DNA of 64,000 nucleotides from Enchytraeus crypticus (Eukaryota > Annelida > Clitellata > Enchytraeida > Enchytraeidae). The stretch lies in NCBI GenBank assembly GCA_905160935.1, contig CAJHZI010000422.1:235001-299000 (forward strand), written 5' to 3'. Under the pieces are notes generated by a model. It had not been told where the DNA came from and did not search any database. It saw only the letters and a program-made list of their open reading frames with translations. The number at the start of each line of letters is the position of its first letter. Within the stretch, counting starts at the first letter, position 1. The position numbers and the translations under genes were made by a program. Positions 29,501 through 43,172 of the stretch are shown here, piece by piece.

Positions 29501-32500
29501 AAATCGGCGCACATCATACCGGCGACATCTGGTGAATGACTGAACACTGCTGACAGGTATATTTGTAGTGTCTACATCAGCTGCTGACCCTATGGAGCAG
29601 TTCGCTCAGCTGACGCAGCAGCAGCACCAGCAGCAGCACCAGCAGCAGAACAGGCTGCCACGCTGGTTCTCTCCCAACATACTCCACTACTACGTGCTCG
29701 TCCATGATGTCATAGAGCACGAGGAGGCAAAGTAATATTATTGTTAACTAACTAACACATTGTTAACTAACTAACACCAACTAACTAACACATTGTTAAC
29801 TAACTAACACCAACTAACTAACACATTGTTAACTAACTAACACCAACTAACTAACATATTGTTAACTAACTAAAACCAACTAACTAACACATTGTTAACT
29901 AACTAACACCAACTAACACAATGTTAACTAACTAACACCAACTAACTTACAATAACTCATCATCATCATCTTCCATTAAATCCCTAAGGGAATTTAAGAA
30001 AACTGCACAGAGTGGAGGCAGTGTTTCATGTATTGGATTGGATTGTGTTGTATTGTTTTGTATTGAATTGTATTGTTTTGTATTGTATTATATTGTATTG
30101 TATTGGCTAGAGCAGAGGCAGTGTTTCATGCATTGTATTGTATTGTATTGTGTTGTATTGTATTGTATTGTATTGCGTAGAGCGGAGGCAGTGTTTCAGA
30201 ACATGAAGACTAAGTATGGAGTTCTCTCATGTCATCTGCTCCACATTAACTCTAGAGCTCCCTCTGGTGACCCGAGAGCCACTGCAGAGTGCGAGCACCT
30301 GCCTGACCCCTGGATCAGACTCATGACCTCTAGAAGAGAGGCGGCTTTTGAGGAGGACACGACCTGCAGTGGCTACACTGAATTGGCTGATTCCAATCAT
30401 AGCTCTGCCGGTGCCGGTGGTGGGTTTGGACTGGATGGAATGGATCAGGCTGTAGAAGCTCTGGAAGGTTTAATTATTTATTATTATTATTTATTTATTA
30501 TTATTAAGTTATTATTATTATTAAGTTATTATTATTATTAAGTTAAATGTCAGAAATTAACTTATTATATATATAACTATATAAGATTTATAAAATGGCT
30601 TATTACTTTCAAAAATTTCTTATAAATTGGCATTATTACTTTCATGGGACATTCATGGGACTCCGTTGATTTTTACAATACCCACTTTTAAGAAGTTCTG
30701 CTGTATTTCTTTTGCAACATGCTCAAGATTTAGTAGAGTTATACACTTTATTATATTATCTTATTATATTGTATTGTATTGTACTGTAGTGTATTTTATT
30801 GTATTGTATTATATTATATTATATTATATTATATGGCATCCTAATAAATAGGCTTAAATCTTGTTTTGGCATATCTGATTCTGCCTTTTCCCTTCTCACA
30901 TCATATCTCTCATGTCGCACACAATCTGTTGTTATTGGTCAAAATCGCTCTTCTGAACTACACCTCCTACGCGGTGTTCCTCAAGGTTCAGTGTTAGGTC
31001 CATTGCTCTTCTCTTTATATATTACACCTCTTAGCTACCTGCTTGCTCAGTCCTCCATAAATTTTCATTTTTATGCAGACGACACACAACTATATATTTC
31101 CTTTTCTAATCATGATTCTGATCAAAAACTGGCTCATCTCTCATCCATTCTTGACAAGGTTTATTCCTAGTTTTGTCCTAACCGTCTTGCTGTTAATCCT
31201 TCCAAAACTGAATACCTTTTAATTGGCACTCCTTTGCAAAGAAGTAAAATTACCAAAAACTCTGTTATTTTCAGAATCTTGCTATTTCACCTTCTCGATC
31301 TGCCAAAAACCTTGGAGTCATATTTGATGAAAACCTTGACTTTAAATCCCAAATCTCTTCTGTTTGTTGCACTTCTTTCTTTCAGATTCGTCAGATTAGG
31401 CAAATACGTCCATCCCTTAATAGAAATTCAGCCACTATCCTTGCTAATTCTATAGTTCATTCAAAGCTCGACTACTGTAATTCATTATTACATGGGTTGC
31501 CTACTTCTTCTCTCAATCGTTTGCAGCACGTCCAAAATTCTCTTGCACGTGTTGTTTGTAAGTCCTCTCGACTTCAATTTCGCTCTATTTCTCTTCTGCG
31601 CAGTCTTCACTGGCTCCCTGTTAATCAACGCATAAAATATAAAATAGCTCTATTAACTTTCAAAACTCTGCGATTTGGCAAGCCTTCTTACTTATTTGAA
31701 ATTCTTCTTCCCTATCGCCCCTCACGTACACTTCGCTCCACCGATGCCAATCTTCTCTCAGTTCCAAATATTCTCAACGTCATTGGGCAGACGTTCATTT
31801 TCTTACGCAGCACGCACAATCTGGAACTCTTTACCTGCTAATCTTCGCTCTTGTTCTTCTCTTTCAACATTCTCTAGCAAGCTTAAAACTTACCTTTTCC
31901 CACCATAGACATAATCAATCTACCTTTACCATTTTTTGATCACCGGACTGGCTTTCGTTTAGGACCTTACTTCTCCTCAGCACATTTCTTTCGCAGATTG
32001 GTCTGGGTGAATTGATCTGTAGTGATATGTGCTGTTGGGGACGTCCCTGACATCATCCCTGGATGAGGAAACAGACGTTAAACCTTTATTTATTTATTTA
32101 TATTATATTATATTGTATTATATTATATTATATTATATTATATTATATTATATTATATTATATTATATTATATTATATTATAGCATATCATAGTATATTA
32201 TATTACATTACATTATATTATTTATATATTATATTACGCAGTCAAATATATTTGTTATTTAGATAATTGCTAGTGATTATAATTAGACGTTAACCTGTAC
32301 CTCAGGCTCAACGATGTCGACAGCAGGGTCAGACACCTCCCTGCCTGTCCTAGCCATTGGCACCGTCATCTACGACCCTCTAGGCTCTAATCTGCCTCCC
32401 GTAGACTCCACCTCCAGCCTTGCCTCAGCCAATCACGTGGCAGCTAGCAGCCGATTGGACAGCGCTGAGCCGAAGTCTGTCGTGCACGGAGCAGCTCTGA

Positions 32501-34809
32501 CTCTGAGTGATCATGATCGACTGCGTATCTTCATGCACGAGTTCATCGTACGAGGACTCATTACATGGGCCGAGAAAACCATGAGGAGTCTCAGTGAACA
32601 GGTTTGTGCTGCTAGATATATGCTATATATTTATAATACTAGATATATGTTATATATATAATAGACATACGTTATATATATGTATATATATATATATATA
32701 TAAAGGAATATACGGTATGTTTTAGGTGATGTATTGTAGTATAGGCCTATTGATTGATAAAATATATAAAACTTACCTGTTATAGCTGTATTATGGTGTA
32801 CTGTATTAACCCGCATGATTATATAATGTTAATCCGTATTATTGTGTAATCCTAGTGTATATCCAAAATGAATGCCTAAGTAATCCAAAGGCTAGAGAGA
32901 CGCCTGATGTATCCAAAGTCTTCTCAACAAATGAGCTTTAGTCACAGTACTTAGTATAGGCCTACTTACAGAGTATCTCTGTGTATGTCTCTGTGTGTGT
33001 CTGTGTACCTCTCCTATGGTGTATATAAACCCAGTCCATGATGCTCTGAGGAGAATGGGAGGTCTGTGTGGTCAGTGCGGGGCGAAAGTGGATGGACTTT
33101 GCTTGGTGACGGTGTTGGGGCTGGCCAGTGTTAATGGACACTGGGCTTTGAAGAATGATGTTGTTGGAGTGTGAGTAAGAGCAATGGAGAGATAAGGCTC
33201 TAGTTGGGTGATGTTAAATTAAATTAAACAGTAATTAATAACTACAGTAACTAATGTAACAATACGTGTGTAATCTGTAATAGGGCAATGATGATAAAGA
33301 TTAATCGAAGTGGCATAGTTAATAAAGTGTGTGACGTGTTATTGATTATAGGAACAACATGAAATCTATAGCCAATCAGTATCAGCAGAAAGCAACTGAC
33401 ATCTATGTCTTTACGAAGTGGCCGATACCCCGACCTCATCGCTATTGTAGTTCCATAGTTAAATGATATTCACCTTTATTCATTTATATTAATCTATCCT
33501 TATAGCGTTGTTTTATTTATCCCTGCACAGTATGTATGATGTGTACAATGTAAATTTAATCTACTGATAAGAACTGTTGCTTGCACAGGCTGCGATGCGT
33601 AAAGGTCTGCACAGGTCGTTCTTCAGCGCCACCAAGAAGTGGTTTGGAGGAGGCAAACAGACCGCTCAGGTGGTCGTCACCAACAACACCAATGTTGTGT
33701 TAGTAGATCTACTGCTTCTCTATCTAATCTGCCTCACTTCTTTTATATCAACAATACCAATGTTGTGTTAGTATATCTGCTGCTTCTTTATGTAGTCTGC
33801 CTGCATTCTTTTATATCTTTTGCGAAATTGCTCGACAAACATTATTGCTTATTCTTTTATACATAAAGTAGAAAAGAAGTAGCTGGAGCCAGTGGCGATG
33901 TCGGTAAGATACTCGACCACGGATCAGTAGGTGCGAGCTCAAATCTTGGGCTCGCCCTTCTCTGACATCGCTTTCGAGCGAGCAAATTGACGTTAACATT
34001 AGCTTTGCCAGATTCTAAAATTCTTCATCCTGCAGGTCGCTTGTCTGTGTTCCTACAGATTGATTGATTAATTGATTGGTTGATTGATTGATTGACGTAG
34101 GTACATGGCTGAGGCCCCTGAGAATCAGGCTCGCAAACTGGTTGACTGATTGATTGATTGACTGATTGATTGATTGATTGACTGATTGACTGATTGATTG
34201 ATTGATTGATTGCTGTAGGTACATGGCTGCCGCCCCAGAGATGCAGACTCGCAGACTGGCTGATTGATTGGTTGATTGACTGAGTGATTGACTGACTGAT
34301 TGATCGATTGCTTGATTGATTGATCAATAGATTGATTGATTGATCGATTGCTGTAGGTACATGGCTGAGGCACCAGAGATGCAGACCCGCAGACTGGCTG
34401 ACCTAGCTTTCATGTTTCACATGTACGACACGGCCTATCAGATCTACCACGCCGCCAAGAGAGACTTCAACAACGATCACGCCATGCTGCACTATGCTGG
34501 AGCCCTGGTGACTCTCAGCAGCTGTCTCTCTCTCTCTCTCTCTTAGTCAGCAGCTGACAGTTTCTATCCTAATGTTCAACAGTATCTCTATTATCTATCA
34601 GCAGCTGTCTGTTTCTATCCTAATGCTCAACAGTGTCTCTATTATCTATTATAGATCTAGCCTATGACTGATCAGCTGATTGATTGATTGACTGATTGAT
34701 TGATTGATTGATTGATCAGGAGATGGCCTGCCTGTCTGTATTCATGCAGTATTGATTGATTGATTGATTGATTGATCAGGAGATGGCCTACCTGTCTGTA
34801 TTCTTGCAG

Positions 34810-34844
<35 letters not shown>

Positions 34845-37800
34845 CAGGAGATGGCCTGCCTTTCTGTATTCATGCAAGGCGCTACCTCACAGAGACAGTA
34901 CCCTCAACACTACATGGAGACTGCCATCACCACGTACCTAGCCATCAAGTAGTTTACCCTTTCTACTCACTATTCTCTTCTCCTAAAACTGACAGTCTTA
35001 GTACATTACAGATCAGCATTTCTAGTTTGACTGGCTGCCATTTCACTGGCTGGAGCCAGTGGCGAAATCGGTAAGATACTCGACCGTGTATCAGTATGTG
35101 CGGAGTTCAAATCCTGGGCTCTCCCGTCACTGACATCACTTTCGAGTGAGGAAACTGACGTTAACCTTAGCTTTTGCTTTAAGTATTAAAGCTTTGGCTG
35201 AGATGAGAGCAGATTAGTCTGATGAACAAATGACGCTGGTTTGAATCTCGACTAAGGGACCTCCCGTCCATGTAGGTCCCTTGTTGTGCTGAGATAGACT
35301 TTAAACTAGCGCTGAGTGCAGCAACACTGGTGGACTTACTGATTGCTTGACTCATCTCTCAGCATCTGCTGACTGATTGATTGATTTAATGTAGAATAGC
35401 GCTGTACTAGCTGATAGAATAACTTATGTTTGATTGATTCAATCAACAATGATCAACAAGCATTTGAGAGCATTAAACATCTCATGGGAAGACGCTGTGA
35501 AGATTGCTGATGATAGAAACGAATGGAGGAATGTTGCCGCCCTATGTTTGTACTGAACGCAAGGAACTGATGATGATGATTGTTCAATATTTTATGGATT
35601 GATTGATTGAATGTTTGATTTATTTATTATTTTATTTATTTATTTATGTTTGATTTAGGTATATATTGGCAAATGGGTTAATTGTCTGATCTGATTGGTT
35701 AATTAATTGATTGGCGGACTGATTGAATGAAATAGTGAACTTGTTATTGGCTTCTTATCGTATGCTTGGTATCTTGATTGATTGATTGATAGATTGATTG
35801 ATTGATTGATTGAGTGATTGATTGATTGAGTAATTGATTGATTGATTGATTGATAGATTAATTGATTGATTGCTTGATAGAGTAATTGATTGATTGATTG
35901 TAGAATGCCGCAGCACTTGGCGACAAGGTCCACACTGTTGAGCACAGAGATACTGAAGAGTAAGGGCATGTATGGAGAGGCCGCCATGCAGTTCATCAGG
36001 ATGACCAGTGAGGTGCGAATAATCAATACTCTATTCCTCTCTCAATTAGCTACTGTGTCGATATCGATAGTTAGGAAATAGTCAAGTAAAATTTGATTTA
36101 ACATAGTCTTATATGGATTTGATTGATTGATTGATTTATTGACTGATTGATTAATTGATCGATTGATTGATTCACTGATTGATTGATTCACTGATTGGTC
36201 GATCGATTGACTGATTTATCGATTGATCAATTGATTGATTCACAGATTGATTGATTGATTCATTTGATTGATTGATTGACTGATGGTAGGAGTCAGATCT
36301 GCGCAGTGCCCTGCTTCTGGAACAGGCTGCCCATTGTTTCATCAGACTGAAGACAGCCATGGTGAGAAGGTACGCCTTCCACATGGTGCTGGCTGGTCAC
36401 AGGTTCATCAAGGCCGGGCAGAAGCAGCACGCCCTCAGGTCCTACGCTCAGGCCCTGCAGATCTTCAAGGGCAGGGACTGGAGCCTCGCTGAGGTTAGTC
36501 CTATGTGTGTACACTAGCTGTAGTGTTAACACTGTGGTGTTAGTGTTAACACTGTGGTGTTAGTGTTAACACTGTGGTGTTAGTGTTAACACTGTGGTGT
36601 TAGTGTTAACACTGTGGTGTTAGTGTTAACACTGTGGTGTTAGTGTTAACACTGTGGTGTTAGTGTTAACACTGTGGTGTTAGTGTTAACATTGCAGTCA
36701 GTGTCTTTCAAGCCTAGAAGGCTTGAGGCTTCACTTAATGACAGACAATGTTTGCATTGCCAAAGTTATTGCGTAGTCTCTAGTTACATGGTCGAGTGAT
36801 TGACTGATTGATTAAGTGATTGAGTGATTGACTGATTGATTAATTGATTGATTGAGTGATTGATTGATAGCCTGCCTCAGCAATTGATTGATTGATTGAT
36901 TCATTGATTGATTCATTGAATGATAGCCTACCTCAGCAATTGATTGATCGTGTGTTGTAGGATCACATAAACTTCACTATAGGCATCCAGTCGTTCAGCC
37001 TGAAGCAGTTGAACGTAGCGACCTCAGCGTTCAAACATCTGCTAACAGCTGACAGCAAGCAGTCAGCCTACCAGCAAACAGCCTTCCTCAAAGAGTACTT
37101 CTGTGTCTTCAAGGTAAGTACTTATCTGATGTACTCAAAGAGAGATAGTGTCGTGATTTAATGAGATGTTGTATATTGTAATGCTACACTGTAGAGATAG
37201 TGTCGTGATTTAATCACATCCTGTATAGTGTAATGCTGCACTATAGATTTAGTTTCGTGATTTAATGAGATGCTGTCTATAGTAATGCTACACTATAGAT
37301 TTAGTTTCGTGATTTAATGAGATGCTGTATATTGTAATGCTACACTATAGATTTAGTGTCGTGATTTAATGAGATGCTGTATATTGTAATGCTACAATGT
37401 TGAGAGAGTGTCGTGATTTAATGTTATCTTGTATATTGTAATGCTACACTGTAGAGATAATGTCGTGATTTAATGCTATCTTGTGCTGCAGCAGTGTGCT
37501 CAGAAGTTGGAGGAAGGAGGAGGCAGGAAAGAGTTGCCTCAGCTACCACTGCCCTCCGTGGAAATCAGTTCTATAAAAATCCTGTGTGGTAACACTCACG
37601 CTGCGGCTCCAGCCACTCCGAACACAGGCTAGTTACTCTCTCTACCTCTCAGTTAACTGTAGATTTTATGATGTCCTATTTTATCTCATTTAGTGTTCAT
37701 CATCATCATCATCTTCTCTTGTATCCCAGTTTAACTAGGGTCGAGATACGAATAGACTGTCTCAAATCCTCTCTGTCCTACATCATATCATATCATAAGT

Positions 37801-38842
37801 GAATCCCCTATTTGAGACTTTTCCATTTATCTCATTTAGTGTTAAGTTTAATAATTTTATTCGACTCTTAAATAATATTTGCTAATAAGGTCTTGTAGAA
37901 ATAAAGAGTTTCATTTATTTTCTAAGACTATTTATTAATGTTAATATTTTTTGCTTTTTTACTATATATGTGAGGAATTCGTTTAAAATTTGTTTATTTT
38001 AAGAATTCGTTTGGAAAAGTCTCAAATAGGGGATTGGCTGATGGTGTGGTGTAGGACAGAGAGGATTTGAGACAGTCTATTTGTATCCCGACCCTGGTTA
38101 ATCTGGGAATGAAGGGAAGATGATGATGATGATATGTGAGGAGTTGGTTTCTAACAGTAGCATTGCGACACTGTTGAACTCTCGTGTTTTACCGATGTTT
38201 CAGGCTCAAGGGTATTGGCCAGCGGGGTGACCTTTGACTCCTCCCCCGAGGAGAACGTGAGATTTGCTAAACTAGAGGAGAAGCTGATTGGTTCTCTATC
38301 AACCAATCATGTGTTCAGACCTACCATCGAATGCTTTACGAGTTCTACTAATAACACAGCTAGTCCACGGGTCGTCATTGGAGGTTGTAGACCTTGTGTC
38401 TCTCTCTGTCACTCTCTCTCTCTCTCTCTTGTTCTCTCTCTCTCTCTCTGTCTCTCTCTCTTTGTCTCTCTCTCTTGCTGATGTGCTTTCTGTACATAAA
38501 TTATTGCTGAAACAGTTTTTCTATATCTAGAACATTCACGTTAGTACCTGTTGCTCTCTCTTTCTCTTAGTGCACTGCCTACTGGCAGGTCCATGGTATA
38601 TAGCGTCTCCTCTCATCTGTATTTTACCGCTCTCCTCTTCATGTCCACGTACGAGTGAATTTTTAAATTATTTTTAACTTTCCTTTTGATATTTATTCCA
38701 TTATTCTTGGGGGATTCTACTTTTTTGCCACTACCTAATCCTATAGTATTAGCGCATTGAATGTGTCCCGTGTTAAATGGAATGGATAAAAAATGTAGGT
38801 CTATTTGTATCCCGACCCTAGTTAAACTGGGATTTAAGGGAC

Positions 38843-38874
<32 letters not shown>

Positions 38875-41800
38875 CGATGATGATGATGATGATAATGATG
38901 ACGACGATGATGATGATGATGATGATGATTGTGTCTCGTGTTGTACAGAGACACTGACAGTGCTGTTGGAGCTGCACAATCCCATCAGAGTGGGACTGAT
39001 GCTCAAGGACATTGTGCTGCTGTGGAAGTTTGTTCCAAAGCCTGGTAAAGATGAGACAGGGGGCTCGACGTCTTCCACTGCTGTGGAGATGGAGTTTGGA
39101 AAGGTCAGCGACACCTGATTTGTAGTTGTAGTGGTAGTGTTGTACATAAGTTAGACAGGCCTCTCAGGGCTGTTAATAATGATAAATAATAATAATAAAA
39201 TAAATAAAGGTTTAACGTCCATTTCCTCATCCAGCGATGATATCAGGGACGTCATCGTCGTCATAATGTAACATTGTATAGTAGTAATGTAACTAATAGT
39301 AATCAACTAATCACTTAAATTATTCAGATAATGAATTAATTTATGAATTAATTTATGAATTAATTTATGAATTAATTTATGAATTAATTTATGAATTAAT
39401 TTATGAATTAATGCCATCTATTGCTAGACTGAAGAATAAAGTAATATATCTTAATTATCTGCTTTGCTTTTCTGTATTTATAATTCAAAAGCTGTTCAAG
39501 ATCTGATTAGAAATGTTCTGCTGTAACGGATGATTGAATTCCTGTAGCAGAACGACTGATAGCAATAGCGTAGCCTAAGATCTGTTGCTTGAACTCTGCA
39601 GAGCTATGTGCGATGATGATGATGATGATGATGATAAAGGTTTAACGTCCGTTTTCTCGCCAAAGATTGTGTCCAATGATCATTGATACATACGTAGCTA
39701 TGATGATACGTATGTTTGTCGCTTTAATTTCATGGAAGTTTAGAGACAGTCGAGTGACGCTGGGTAATAAACAGATGAGTAGAGTGGAGAGAAGACTGCT
39801 CGTGCGTTTGACTGTTGAGTCTATTACAGAACTGTAATGAAATAGTTCATATGCCTGTTGTATATTACAGAACTGTAATATACAGGGTATGTCTTTGTAT
39901 ATTACTGAACTTTGTATATTACAGAACTGTAATATATGTCTTTGTATATTACAGAACTGTAATATATGTCTTTTATATTACAGAACTGTAATATATGTCT
40001 TTGTATATTACAGAACTGTAATATATGTCTTTGTATATTACAGAACTGTAATATATGTCTTTGTATATTACAGAACTGTAATGAGATAGGTCAGGGTGTT
40101 GTGCTCTTTGAGTCTGTACCTCAGCTGATGTTGGAGGGAATGGAAAGCAAACAGGTTTATTGCGTTTGATTGTTTGCTCTTCTTTAATTTCTACAATAGT
40201 CTACGTTAAGTTTGATGTTTTTATGACCTGAAAGCGTTTGTCATTCGCTAGTTAACCTGGATAATTTGTTTGGCATCTGGTAAAGCGAAACGCTAATGTT
40301 AACGTCAGTTACCTCACTCGCAAGCGATGTCAGTAACGGACGAGCCCAGGATTTGAACCTCACAAATACTGATCCGCGGTCGAATATCGTGCCGACATCG
40401 CCATTAGCTCCAGCAAAGACAAGAATGAAGCCTGACTTAAATGTTCTTTAGGATTCGTATTGCGCACATGACTGACTCAAGTCAGCAACTTTCTAGCCTG
40501 TCTAGCAGAGCTTTGGAAGTTATTATTCCACCTGGATCTTGCTATAATGCAACCCTTGATAAGCAAATGTAAATTTTCTTATCAAGCTTTTCTTTACTTA
40601 CCTTTTAAGAAAGTTCAAAATAATTTCAGAATGTCATATAATTATCCTGTAACTTTAGAATCTATTTACTGCTGTATTTATGTGGTTGTGAACTAATGTG
40701 ATTGATTGATGATTTATTGTTCTCTGTTTCTAGCTTAGGATTTAAAATTTGTATTTAGAGCAGGATATATTTATGAAGTAACTGGAGTGAGTGACTGGTT
40801 ACTCGATTGCCTGATAATATAACTATTGATTGATTGATTGATTGATTGATTGTTTGATTAATTATTTCGTAGATTAATTGATGGATTGCTTGACTAATAG
40901 CTTAGATAGATTAGTTGATAAATTGATTGACTCAGCTGAGGCTATGTCTGACTGTAAGAAGTAAGATTAGTTGATAGTTTTGATTGATTGATTGATTATA
41001 TGATTGATTGATTAATTGATTGATTGATTAATTGATTGATTGATTGATTTATACAGCTGCGACTATGCTTGAGTGTAAGAAGTAAGGGTCAGCTGCAGAT
41101 CTCTGGACTAGCTTTCAATCTCGGCTGTGTTACCACTCCTCTACAGACAAACTCTCTCCAAACACCGCTGACATCTGGTGAATGCATTGAAACTAATCAC
41201 AACGTGACTACTCCAGTGGAAGCATTGACCAATCACGTGGCGGCTGAGGTGATGCAGTTGTCCATGGCCGGCAGGATTGACCTAGAGGTTCAGGGTCCGA
41301 GACTTAACTCCTCTAAAGAGGAGAGGATGGGCAGGTTCTATGGGGTGGATAAGAGACTTAATCCTGTCGTTGTGGGAAAGATGCCTAAGTTACAGGTTGA
41401 GACTTTGTGTGTCTATCAATCAATCAATCAATCAATTAGCTAATCTTTGTTTATTTTTAATCAATTATGTAATACTTTGGACTGATTTTCTGAATTTTGG
41501 AATTTGCACAGTTTTTGCACCTTCTTTTTGCACGCCAGCTGATTTTGTCTCAATAGTGCTCGATGTTGTCATTGATGACAGTAGCACTCTAATTGTTGTT
41601 ATTATTATCATTAATCAACTAAATTCAATCAATCAGAATTTTTATGACTTCTTAAATATATTTCAGTAAATATATTATTTTATTTGGCAAAGCAATATAT
41701 CTAGATGTAATTGTTATTTTTTAATGTATAAAATATATTGGAGGTATAAAGTTCCCGGCTACTTACCTATGTGCATGCTAAGCGTGTTGCAGTGAGTTGG

Positions 41801-43133
41801 TTCAGCTTCTTGAGCTATCATTAACGGGTAGGAGTGCAGGGTCAGTTACAGAAGCTTCTAGGTGACAGATTTATGAATTTGGTTGATAGATTGACAAATT
41901 GATTGATTGATTAGACTTTATTGATCAATGAATTTGGTTGATAGACTGACTAATTGATTGATTGATTAAACTTTATCGATTTACGAATTTGGTTGATGGA
42001 TTGACTAATTGATTGATTGATTATACTTAATTGATTGATTGATGTGCAGGTGTATTTCTGTAACTTCCCCTCGTCTCTGTTCTGCGGTGAGGTGCGGCGA
42101 GTGAGCTTAGAGCTGACTAACGTGGGATCCAGTGCTCTCTCTAGTGTCAGGATCATAACGTCTGACTCGCGCTTCTTCAGCCCCTACAGCAGCGCATCCC
42201 AGCCAGATGTCGCTTACCCCACGTCATCTGATAACAACAACACCTGCTGTATGTTGTGCTGTCAATAGACAACAGTTGTTTATCAAATGTGTGATAACAA
42301 CAACACCTGCTCTATGTTGTACTGTTAATAGACAACAGTTGTTTATCAAATGTGTGATAACAACAACACCTGCTGTATGTTGTACTCTACTGTTTGTTTA
42401 TCAAATGTGTGATAACAACAACACCTGCTGTATGTTGTGCTGCTAATTGACAACAGTTGTTTATCGAATCAGTTATCTGATAACGAACTTACTTCTAGAA
42501 ATATTTATCTGTTAAGTTTTCTTCAATGTCTGCCTGTAATATATAATGCACGACTCTTGCATTGCTGAAATACGGAGTTGAGAAGATTTTCTGCGTTTTA
42601 ATCATATTAATGTTGCTGAACTTCTGTTATTATTCCATTTGTGCACAATTTTGTGTGCACATTTTCACAATTTTGTGTACAGTACACAATGTTGAGGTAT
42701 TTGTATATTCAACATGATGAAAACAGAGTTCTGCATGTAGCCAGCCTTCTATTCAACCTTCTATAATTTTAACTGAAAAAGTTCTGCTTATAGTCAGCTG
42801 ACAAAGTTCTGCATATAGGCAGCTGACAAAGTTCAGCATGTAGCCAGTCTTCTATTCCCTGAAAGTCTAATTTTATGCTAGAAATCCTCACAGGATGTTA
42901 ACTTGTTTGCACAGTTGTGTCAGACATGAGGAGTGAGGGACCGGTAGTGGAGAATGTTTTGTCAGAGCTGGGAGAAGGAGTGTTAGAGTCAGGGGCCACA
43001 GTGACAGTGTCAGGGTGGATAAGGTCGCCTGACTGTGCCGGTGAACACTCTGTCGACTTCCTCATCTCGTACGAACCTGTCAGGAAGAAACCACACATGA
43101 GGTTGTAAGATATCAGCTATAGATAAACTAGTC

Positions 43134-43172
<39 letters not shown>

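Noticed and set aside
34101..34262. The two exon 8 decoys as mutually exclusive alternative exons
   Set aside because: They end in TGA from the TTGA repeat and have no good donor; they look like broken copies of an exon start.
34025..34373. Overlapping NQSINQSI-rich frames on the minus strand
   Set aside because: Translations of (TTGA)n, which is free of stops in that direction.
38613..39147. Poly-His and poly-Ser frames
   Set aside because: They come from the (GAT)n retroposon tail and the antisense of TRAPPC8 exon 15.
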